Below are positions 25,765 to 32,597 of a DNA stretch of 64,000 bases, one piece after another. The stretch spans positions 4,154,001-4,218,000 of the forward strand of contig NZ_CP021780.1 of NCBI RefSeq assembly GCF_002192415.1, written 5' to 3'. The notes under the pieces are model-generated. The model made no database searches and was not told the origin of the DNA. It saw nothing but the letters and a program-made list of their open reading frames with translations. How positions within the stretch are numbered: the first letter of the stretch is position 1; every line of letters starts with the position of its first letter. The DNA comes from Paenibacillus donghaensis (GTDB taxonomy: Bacteria; Bacillota; Bacilli; Paenibacillales; Paenibacillaceae). The position numbers and the translations under genes were made by a program.

Positions 25765-26256
25765 GTGAGTCAAATCGCTAAAGTTGCAGTAAATGGATCA
25801 AACATAACAGAAGCAATTAAGTCAGGTCATGTAACATACTCAATTGAAAATTATGTAGAAGAATATTGTATTGCGTATGACGAAAACGGTGCCTGTATTG
25901 ATTATGATGGAGGTTACTGGCAGTCTGGTGGCTCAGGCAGCACAGGTGCAAAAATAACGGGTACAATCGTGGCTCAAAACAGCAAGTTAAAAGTAGGTGG
26001 TAAAAATGTAGCTGTCATTGGAGATCAAACTAATGAGGTATGGGAAGCCGACCCTCCAATCCCCTCAAGCGATAGTTCTACAAGATATACAGCAACTTCC
26101 TCCACCTCCGGTAGCGGCCAAGGAACAATTACAGGTGGCAACAACAAGAATGCAAAACTTAATGGACAACTTATTGCCGCAGTTGGGTCTGAGGTAACAA
26201 CTTGTCTGGGAAGCACAACTACAATTGCTGATGGTGAGAATTCAATGAACATGTAA
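25765..26256 (+). CDS. PAAR-like tail tip protein
   Basis: 163 residues if GTG 25765 is used. That GTG lies only two bases after AAGGA; an ATC at 25774 (then AKVAVNG) would have perfect spacing, so the true start is uncertain. The pattern AKITGTIVAQNSKLKVGGKN, VAVIGDQ, NAKLNGQLIAAVGSEVTTC and TTTIADGENSMNM shows short glycine-turn beta strands with repeated 'G.V..G...' units, as in PAAR-like spike tips. His/Cys positions are unlike classical PAAR, so it is called PAAR-like. It opens the second baseplate gene cluster. Confidence 0.6.
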   Translation: MSQIAKVAVNGSNITEAIKSGHVTYSIENYVEEYCIAYDENGACIDYDGGYWQSGGSGSTGAKITGTIVAQNSKLKVGGKNVAVIGDQTNEVWEADPPIPSSDSSTRYTATSSTSGSGQGTITGGNNKNAKLNGQLIAAVGSEVTTCLGSTTTIADGENSMNM

Positions 26257-26269
26257 AGAAGGTGAACAA

Positions 26270-26875
26270 ATGACAATACGTGACTCCCTCTTCTTCTCTT
26301 TTGCTGGTGAGAAATCAACTAAATATGGGATTTACAACGTGAACATGGATAGTGGCATGCAAGAAGAAATATTTGCTCCATCAGCAGAAATTATCGAGGA
26401 AACGGTAAGGGGTCGAGATAAGCCATATTTCCAAGGGATAAAACGCAGTCCATTAAAGTTCCCGGTTAGTTTTGCATTTATGGATACTTGGGATACTCGT
26501 AAGATAAGTGAAGTTGCTCAGTGGCTAACATCGCCTGACTATTATCAGGAATTGTATTTCACTAATGAAATAGGCAACAACCCTGAACGAATATTTTATG
26601 CAGTAGTCGTAGATGATGCAACTCTTGTACATAACTGTCTAAAGCAAGGATATGTAAAACTAACCTTTAGATGTGATTCCCCTTACTCCTACACACCTAT
26701 AACAACAAGTCGTGAATACATATGGGATAAATCCTCTGAATCGGTTGGACTAACTGATTTTTCACAAGGAGAAAAGAAATCACTCATCGTGAATGGTTCG
26801 GGACACCTAACCCTGAACCCGATCAAGCCAAAATGGAGTGACTACCCCAAAGGAACAAAATGGAGTGATCTTTAA
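26270..26875 (+). CDS. Distal tail protein (Dit), N-terminal domain
   Basis: 201 residues, ATG 26270 after GAAGGTG. The sequence follows the siphovirus tail-component (Dit) pattern: FFSFAGEKSTKYGIYNVNMD, PSAEIIEETVRGRDKPYFQG, LKFPVSFAFMDTWD, then NPERIFYAVVVDDATLVHN and QGYVKLTFRCDSPYSY. Dit forms the hexameric ring at the end of the tail tube that carries receptor-binding proteins. The protein stops at KWSDYPKGTKWSDL and lacks the C-terminal galectin-like domain usually present; a matching domain is encoded two genes downstream (27539). Confidence 0.85.
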   Translation: MTIRDSLFFSFAGEKSTKYGIYNVNMDSGMQEEIFAPSAEIIEETVRGRDKPYFQGIKRSPLKFPVSFAFMDTWDTRKISEVAQWLTSPDYYQELYFTNEIGNNPERIFYAVVVDDATLVHNCLKQGYVKLTFRCDSPYSYTPITTSREYIWDKSSESVGLTDFSQGEKKSLIVNGSGHLTLNPIKPKWSDYPKGTKWSDL

Positions 26876-26891
26876 GAAAGGAGAATGAATT

Positions 26892-27527
26892 TTGGCAACA
26901 ACATCGAATAAGCTCGGTTTAAAAATTCCTTCATACACCGATGAAGTTGAAGCTACTATAAATGATTTAGCAAATAATTTTCAAACTTTAGATGATTCAT
27001 CTGAAGAGTATGCTTCAAAGCCACCAACAGAAGGATTGTATCAGGCGGGAGAACGATTTTGGAACAATTATTCGTTAACCCAAACTCATGCTGGATGGTC
27101 AAATATACGAACAGGGACAAGCGCACCTATTTGGGGGCCTTCAAAAGTATACGTTGTTGGACAAAAAGTTGTACCCGAAAGAGACAACGGACATTTTTAT
27201 GAATGTATCCAAGCAGGCAACTCTGGTGTCACAGAGCCTATTTTCCCTGTATCAACAAATGGACAAGTACAAGATATCAGGGGTTCAAATACTTGGATTG
27301 CATCACATCAATACAAAGTCAATGACATTGCATTGCCAAGTATCGACAATGGCCGTTTCTATCTTTGCGTACAAGCAGGAGAATCTAATGCCTCTGAGCC
27401 TGTTTGGTCTTTAGTAGATGGTAATACAACCTATGATAAAAATGCAGCATGGAGAAGTTATCGAATTGCAAAATGGAAAGAATCTGGCCCAGCAGCCTTG
27501 TTTAAAGCATTTGGAAAGTTTGATTGA
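26892..27527 (+). CDS. Baseplate/fibre protein with two carbohydrate-binding-like repeats
   Basis: 211 residues from TTG 26892 after AAAGGAGAATG. The first ~40 residues (LKIPSYTDEVEATINDLANN, FQTLDD) are a fibre-anchoring segment seen at the start of many tail proteins. Two repeats follow, around residues 85-120 and 135-180, each with VGQKV/VNDIA, DNGHFYECIQAGNSG / DNGRFYLCVQAGESN and EPIFP/EPVWS. This W...Y..G..V....G..Y.C design recalls chitin-binding type modules (CBM5/12). The role is probably sugar binding at the cell surface. Confidence 0.65.
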   Translation: MATTSNKLGLKIPSYTDEVEATINDLANNFQTLDDSSEEYASKPPTEGLYQAGERFWNNYSLTQTHAGWSNIRTGTSAPIWGPSKVYVVGQKVVPERDNGHFYECIQAGNSGVTEPIFPVSTNGQVQDIRGSNTWIASHQYKVNDIALPSIDNGRFYLCVQAGESNASEPVWSLVDGNTTYDKNAAWRSYRIAKWKESGPAALFKAFGKFD

Positions 27528-27538
27528 GGTGATAAGTA

Positions 27539-28180
27539 ATGACTAACTGGAAAAGTATTTGCAATCTCACTGGATATTACACCTCTCCCATTATTACTAT
27601 TCCTCTTAACTGTGATGGTGCTTTGAGTCGTATTACATGGAGCCAGACTGTTGGTGAAGGTGATCGAATCGTAGTTCAATCACGAATTTCTCAAGATGGC
27701 TACAATTGGTCTGAATGGCGGGAATGTGTAAATGGTGGAAGTATTCCTGAAATAAGTGAAGATACATATATGAATAATACTAGGTTAACCCTACGCATAA
27801 TCGTTGACGCACAAGATCACCTCTCTCCTCCCACTATTCAAAATAACATCCTCCTGTATTTTGAGCCTGTCATTGTCTTCAATAATAAGGGTAACGTCCA
27901 TTGTAAACCCGAGATATGGATTACGAAAATTGAAAACGGAGATTTGAGCATAATCAATACTTCAAGAAGTAATGACGTATTCAAGTTCGTTTCTCTTGTG
28001 AATCAAGAAACTGTTTATGTAAATAACGAACGTGAAGATATTCAAACTAGCCACGCTGTTACATATCGTTATAAGGATTTTAATGACAATTATCTTAACT
28101 TCCCTCCTGGAAAGAACATCTTAAGGATAGAGGGAAAAGCAAAAATCAAGTTCAGATATCAGTTTGGACTACTTCAATAA
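27539..28180 (+). CDS. Baseplate protein with Dit C-terminal-like domain
   Basis: 213 residues, ATG 27539 after GAGGTGATAAGT. Residues 1-110 form a beta-sandwich-like module (RISQDGYNWSEWRECVNGG) that recurs in the protein at 31375. Residues ~115-213 (CKPEIWITKIENGDLSIINT, VNQETVYVNNEREDIQT, YRYKDFNDNYLNFPPGKNIL, then KIKFRYQF) match the C-terminal domain normally fused to Dit. The two halves of a Dit therefore appear to be encoded separately here. It lies in one operon with the Dit N-terminal gene. Confidence 0.65.
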   Translation: MTNWKSICNLTGYYTSPIITIPLNCDGALSRITWSQTVGEGDRIVVQSRISQDGYNWSEWRECVNGGSIPEISEDTYMNNTRLTLRIIVDAQDHLSPPTIQNNILLYFEPVIVFNNKGNVHCKPEIWITKIENGDLSIINTSRSNDVFKFVSLVNQETVYVNNEREDIQTSHAVTYRYKDFNDNYLNFPPGKNILRIEGKAKIKFRYQFGLLQ

Positions 28181-28202
28181 CTCTAGATAAGGAGGTGATA
28201 TA

Positions 28203-29354
28203 TTGGCAGATGTTCAAAAGTATTTAGAATACAATGATCCACTCACAATTATTGTTCGCTCAGGCAGTCCTACTGACCCCTACAAAGATCGAGCCGACTC
28301 ATTGCCTGTTATTAATAATATGATAACACTCTTGGAAATACCATCAAAAGCAGATCGGGTAACGATAGCTGGAATGACTGAAATTGACCAAGAAGTATTT
28401 GAAAATCGTCCCCACCTCTCCCCCACTGAATTCCTCGTTAACTACTCCATTGGTGCTGTACAAGTACATAGCTCTTTAGAGGGAACAGCGCAATTATGTC
28501 GATTTAAAGGCAAGGGATTAATTATGTATCCTGCGAGCCGTATCTATGCTTTGACAAATAGGAATCCAGACGTTGTTGTCACATTGCAAGATTACATAGA
28601 AGAGATTCAAGTGAAATTAAATGAAACGTATGATGGTATTGCTCGACTGGAACAAACGATATTGCAGTCTGTTGAAGCCACTAATAATGCAATTCTAGCT
28701 ACAGATAATGCGAATAAAGCAACTCAGGATGCCCAATCCGCAGCAGAATTGGCTCGAAGTGCTTACGACACAACTAGACTCGTATTCAAAGAACCCGTTG
28801 CTACTCTTCAGAATATTCCTTCAAAGTACCCCTCTCCCCTTGTTGGTTGGACAGTCCAAACATATAAAGATGGTAAACGATACAGATTTGATGGAAGCCG
28901 ATGGATTGAGATTGATGTTTTCGGCTCTAATCTGCAAGTTGTGAATGAGTTCAAGGATGGATTGATGTCGGTTTTAGATTATCAAAAATTAAAGTCATTT
29001 CCTGTTGATCTCAAAGAACAAGTAATAGCCTTCTCCCTCCCCGATGCTGTTCAAGGGGTAATTGAAAACTTCATCCCCTTTCCATTTAGCGGAGAGATAA
29101 CTGAGTTGAGTGGTTATTGTGCTACTTCAGGAGAAATGGTAACGTCCTTATCTCTTGAGCGCACAAGGGACTTGAAGAATTGGTCAGAGGTAACAGACCG
29201 TAGATTACAATTTGAACCCAATCAAAATTTCGATGATAAGAAAGTGACGTTTAAGAGTTCGATTGTCTCGAAAGGTGATATTTTTAGGATTAACCTGAAT
29301 CAACAAGGGTTGGGGATTTATAACATAACGGTTTTATTAAAGATAAAAATATAA
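28203..29354 (+). CDS. Baseplate/receptor-binding fibre protein
   Basis: 383 residues from TTG 28203 after a perfect AAGGAGGTGATAT site. The N-terminal ~140 residues form a compact baseplate-attachment domain (SPTEFLVNYSIGAVQVHSSL, then EGTAQ). A coiled coil covers about residues 140-195 (IEEIQVKLNETYDGIARLEQ and the alanine-rich segment after it). The C-terminal ~120 residues are beta-rich and probably form the head. This shoulder-coil-head order is typical of BppU-like adaptors and receptor-binding proteins. Confidence 0.6.
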   Translation: MADVQKYLEYNDPLTIIVRSGSPTDPYKDRADSLPVINNMITLLEIPSKADRVTIAGMTEIDQEVFENRPHLSPTEFLVNYSIGAVQVHSSLEGTAQLCRFKGKGLIMYPASRIYALTNRNPDVVVTLQDYIEEIQVKLNETYDGIARLEQTILQSVEATNNAILATDNANKATQDAQSAAELARSAYDTTRLVFKEPVATLQNIPSKYPSPLVGWTVQTYKDGKRYRFDGSRWIEIDVFGSNLQVVNEFKDGLMSVLDYQKLKSFPVDLKEQVIAFSLPDAVQGVIENFIPFPFSGEITELSGYCATSGEMVTSLSLERTRDLKNWSEVTDRRLQFEPNQNFDDKKVTFKSSIVSKGDIFRINLNQQGLGIYNITVLLKIKI

Positions 29355-29384
29355 ACAACTTAATTAAAAAGGAGAAATACATAT

Positions 29385-30274
29385 ATGGCGAATCCTGTGA
29401 TAATTTGGATGAACGCAACAAATTCGGCACCAGTCACAACACCATTCAATTTTGGGGTAATCGATGCAGATGATGTGTCCGATCCACATACTTTTAATAT
29501 TTGGAATAATAAAGGCGGAGCAACCGATGTATCAAAAATGGAAGATTGCACAATCACAACTCGTGATATGTCCGGTGGACTTGGTAACACGGTGGGAAGT
29601 GAGATTGAGGTAGTTAAGAACAACTGGTTCCATGTACAAGTAGACTCTATGGGCGAGACCGATCTAGCTCAAGAGTCTTCACGTATTGGTAAAGATTATA
29701 CCAAACCTCTTGGTACGACTGGCACTACAAAGAAGGATAATACTGGTGCATCATATCCAACTCCACTCAAACCAGGAGCGAAAGAAATTTTAGGAGTTAG
29801 AAATAATGGTATTGCTCTTGATGCTGCTGGTAACTTCGTTACAGTCACTCTTCAGGCAGATGTACCACTGGAAGCTAAGAGTGGACAACAAGCGTTCAAA
29901 ATTCGGGTTAACTTTGTAAAACTGGCCCCCTATATCGGTAACGATGTGGCGTAAATTCTTTAAATTGCTGGAACCCCCTAAAGATTTTCATACTACAACG
30001 TGACTGGTAACGGTGAGCGTGAACGTGGTCGAAAGACGGAAAAAAATGAAAATATGGTCTATGCTGAAATAAAAGCCATACTTACTTAGATGGTGCTAAG
30101 GACTTCTAATGGGAAATCGTAGCAGGGAAATCTCTTGTTTAAGAGAGACCTTCAACGAGCGTAATAGGAATATCCCTGTGGGATAATGGTGCGCTCTACT
30201 CCGACTCAGACAATATGAGTGTAAATATCTCGAAAGAGACGGTATTCATAATAAGCAGTTATCGTTACGTTTAA
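29385..30274 (+). CDS. Intron-split tail protein
   Basis: Coding parts are 29385-29908 and 30259-30274, joined by excision of a 350-base group I intron; the product is 179 residues ending KIRVYRYV. ATG 29385 follows AAAAGGAG. Without splicing the frame runs on to 29954 and gives 189 residues with an unrelated tail (NFVKLAPYIGNDVA). The protein has a beta-sandwich feel (APVTTPFNFGVIDADDVSDP, VTVTLQADVPLEAKSGQQAF) close to phage proteins that use a 'spacer/averaged' Ig-like fold on the virion. Function unknown. Splice points were chosen from the P1 pairing and the stop immediately before the downstream terminator. Confidence 0.7.
29909..30258 (+). ncRNA. ORF-less group I intron
   Basis: P1 pairs exon GGGTTA (29905-29910) with TGGCCC (29923-29928), giving U-G pairs at the splice point. 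The P element AAATTGCTGGAACC stands at 29962-29975. The Q-to-R core is AATGGGAAATCGTAGCAGG (30108-30126), a P6 hairpin TCTCTT/AAGAGA (30131-30146) and TTCAACGAGCG. P7 is GAGCG (30157-30161) with CGCTC (30192-30196); P8 inside it is TATCCC/GGGATA (30171-30185). P9 is ACTCA/TGAGT (30204-30220), then TCTCGAAAGAGA. The terminal G is at 30258. There is no open reading frame, so mobility would need an endonuclease supplied in trans. Confidence 0.82.
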
Positions 30275-30301
30275 AAGATAAAAGTATTAAGTACATACTA
30301 A

Positions 30302-30331
30302 AGAGGCACGTTTATTTGTGTCTCTTTTTTG
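30302..30331 (+). terminator. Terminator after intron-split gene
   Basis: AGAGGCAC pairs with GTGTCTCT (one G-U) and is followed by TTTTTT. It comes 28 bases after the exon 2 stop. Confidence 0.8.
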
Positions 30332-30367
30332 TTTTTATAAACTCACAATACAATGTGGAGGGATTTT

Positions 30368-30988
30368 ATGATTTTAGGAAACCAACATTACAGGTATTCG
30401 CCTGTCAAAGAAGCTCAAGATTGGGTATGGATTGCGGAATACGCAGATGGATCTCATCTACCAGAATATAATTTTGATAACAGAATAAAGAATGACTATT
30501 ACTCAATTGATAGAAATCAGCTCATCAGATTTGGGCTTATCGGTATGGGATCTCAAATTTATTTTGATGTTGCTAACGGAATTTTTAATATTAATAAGAA
30601 TCGAATTCAGATGTCCTACATTGCAAATGGTATTGAGTACCCTCTTACAGGTAGAACATATTTATATAATGATATCATTCAACAAAAAGTTGCTATTGGA
30701 GATGGAAAACTTTTATCTAAAACAGCAAGCGGAAGAATTAAAGGACATATTATTGCACATTTAATTGGCTACAAAAAGAAAATGGAATTAGATGAAGTTA
30801 ATATCAATTTTCAAAATATTCTTTACATCCCTCAGAATGAGCAGCCCTCTTACCTAGAAGTGAAAATATCGGCAGATAAGGATTTAGATGGTGAATTGGT
30901 AATTAGAGTAAATGGATTTGTAGCCAATAGGATACATGCCCCGTTACTCAAAAATCGTTCAGGAATATACAATTGGGAACTTTTATAA
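30368..30988 (+). CDS. Unknown baseplate-region protein
   Basis: 206 residues from ATG 30368, after TGGAGGGA; ATG 30353 lies upstream of this ribosome site and is rejected. No domain was recognised. The text YRYSPVKEAQDWVWIAEYAD and LPEYNFDNR is followed by a beta-rich body. It stands between two terminator-bounded groups of receptor-binding genes, so a structural role is likely. Confidence 0.5.
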   Translation: MILGNQHYRYSPVKEAQDWVWIAEYADGSHLPEYNFDNRIKNDYYSIDRNQLIRFGLIGMGSQIYFDVANGIFNINKNRIQMSYIANGIEYPLTGRTYLYNDIIQQKVAIGDGKLLSKTASGRIKGHIIAHLIGYKKKMELDEVNINFQNILYIPQNEQPSYLEVKISADKDLDGELVIRVNGFVANRIHAPLLKNRSGIYNWELL

Positions 30989-31007
30989 ATGAAAGGAATG
31001 ATACATA

Positions 31008-31358
31008 ATGGAAAATTTTTATACAGATAATTATGGTCGAGTTTGGGGAAATAAAGCCATTGGCAATGTCTCAGTTGTTACCACTTCGAACAATGAAATT
31101 ACCATTTCATCGGGATCTCATGACTACAGTTTCACTATTCCCACAGGCACATACGCCTCTATGTATGCAACCGGAATGTCAGAATTGGTTGACACTATAA
31201 AGACTGTTGTTCAGGCGCAATCCTATCCTATAGAGGTATTTTTGGGTGGTAATCACAAGGACGTAAAATACAATTCAATTGTATTCCGACTTACTGATGG
31301 TGCCGAAATTGACAACATTACTGGCACGTTTTTTGATGCCTTTTTTGATTCGATATAA
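31008..31358 (+). CDS. Small unknown tail protein
   Basis: 116 residues, ATG 31008 after GAAAGGAATGA. Beta-rich with many Thr/Ser; no known family. Tight spacing to both neighbours places it in the fibre operon. It may be a small trimeric cap or adaptor, but nothing in the sequence proves this. Confidence 0.5.
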   Translation: MENFYTDNYGRVWGNKAIGNVSVVTTSNNEITISSGSHDYSFTIPTGTYASMYATGMSELVDTIKTVVQAQSYPIEVFLGGNHKDVKYNSIVFRLTDGAEIDNITGTFFDAFFDSI

Positions 31359-31374
31359 TAAGGAAGTGGAATAA

Positions 31375-31929
31375 ATGGCAACACAAGAAATAGGAATCCC
31401 GATTGATTTGAGTCAAGGGACTTTCAATAACACTGTCTTCCAGGATGGAAAATTGCAACTCCGTGAACTAGGTAAAGATGATCTAGGCACATCCATTTAC
31501 GCTCCTGAAGGTTACTGGATCTCTGAATCTATTAGAATTGCTGACAAGGTTGCATTGTTTAAATACATCGCAAAAACCATGAGTGGTACTGGAACATATA
31601 AAATTTTTACTCAGTCAAGCAATGACGGATTTGTATGGACGGATTGGATTGAGATAAATACGGATGGATCAATTAATACTCCTGTCGGTTATTACGCTAA
31701 AATAAAAATCTTCATCATCCCCTCTTCTACACTAGTCTCTATTTCCATCGATCAATTCACAACTCCCGATAAATATACCAATCCGTTTATCAACGCATCT
31801 TCTGGAGTATTGGAGCTAAAAAAAACATACACCTCTCCTTATGCAATCGACAATGCTTGGACAGATGGAGTGTTGATTAAAGCTTTGGTGCAAAAGAGTC
31901 AATTTAAGAAAATAGATAAATTAAAATAA
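31375..31929 (+). CDS. Tail protein with beta-sandwich module
   Basis: 184 residues, ATG 31375 after AAGGAAGTGG. Residues ~45-125 contain the module YKIFTQSSNDGFVWTDWIEI with a following KIKIFIIPSSTLVSISID strand pair, the same arrangement as in the N-terminal half of the protein at 27539 (RISQDGYNWSEW). The C-terminal KTYTSPYAIDNAWTDGVLIK ends with the helix KALVQKSQFKKIDKLK. It is probably one of several virion surface proteins built from shared modules. Confidence 0.55.
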   Translation: MATQEIGIPIDLSQGTFNNTVFQDGKLQLRELGKDDLGTSIYAPEGYWISESIRIADKVALFKYIAKTMSGTGTYKIFTQSSNDGFVWTDWIEINTDGSINTPVGYYAKIKIFIIPSSTLVSISIDQFTTPDKYTNPFINASSGVLELKKTYTSPYAIDNAWTDGVLIKALVQKSQFKKIDKLK

Positions 31930-31943
31930 GATGAGGTGATTAT

Positions 31944-32582
31944 ATGACAGTTCCAGCTACAGCTGGAGTCTTGAGAGAAAGATTGAGTGATATGAAAGTT
32001 GGCGACTACATTGTTTGTAAGTATGTCGCTACAAATGGTGCAGTTGGTACATTTAGCGAATTGGGAACAAGTGTTGCAACTGAAATTCCAGTCACAGGAG
32101 CAGCAATTCCTAATGGAATATTCTATTTTGTGAAAACGAACAAGGGATTGCTTTTTTCAGATAGAGTTGTCCAAACCAACATTAGTTGGGATGTACTGAA
32201 TGCTGAGAAAGCAATCCAAGGTAAGCCTCAGACTTTTGATATGACCGTAGGAACTCTTCGCTCTTTATCTGGTGGAGTTGCTTGGGCTGATGAAAATGGC
32301 AATAGTTCCACCACGGATAAGGGATTTGGTGCTTGGCCTGCAAATAATGAATGGGACAGATATATTGTTGGCTTTCCTAGTAATTTGATTCAAACAGGAA
32401 AAACTCTATATGATGTATTTAATCACTATGATGCTTTCTCTTGGACACAAGATACACCTATATCGATAATTGCTGCATCGACGTTGCGGACAATAAGAAC
32501 TAGGAATACGATTAATCGAAATATATCAAATGGAATTCCTACTAACGTTGGTTTTCGCCCTGCATTTGAGTACAAAGAATAA
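31944..32582 (+). CDS. Receptor-binding region protein, shared module
   Basis: 212 residues, ATG 31944 after GATGAGGTGAT. The whole protein is one module: VGDYIVCKYVATNGAVGTFS, FYFVKTNKGLLFSDRVVQTN, ISWDVLNAEKA, TLRSLSGGVAWAD and VGFRPAFEYKE. The same module is embedded in the next protein (around residues 280-475 there: VGKRIRCHYQASSGSVGTFS ... VGFRPVLIIE). Duplication of this unit between neighbours suggests variable receptor-binding heads. Confidence 0.6.
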   Translation: MTVPATAGVLRERLSDMKVGDYIVCKYVATNGAVGTFSELGTSVATEIPVTGAAIPNGIFYFVKTNKGLLFSDRVVQTNISWDVLNAEKAIQGKPQTFDMTVGTLRSLSGGVAWADENGNSSTTDKGFGAWPANNEWDRYIVGFPSNLIQTGKTLYDVFNHYDAFSWTQDTPISIIAASTLRTIRTRNTINRNISNGIPTNVGFRPAFEYKE

Positions 32583-32597
32583 AAGGAGGTGTAAATT

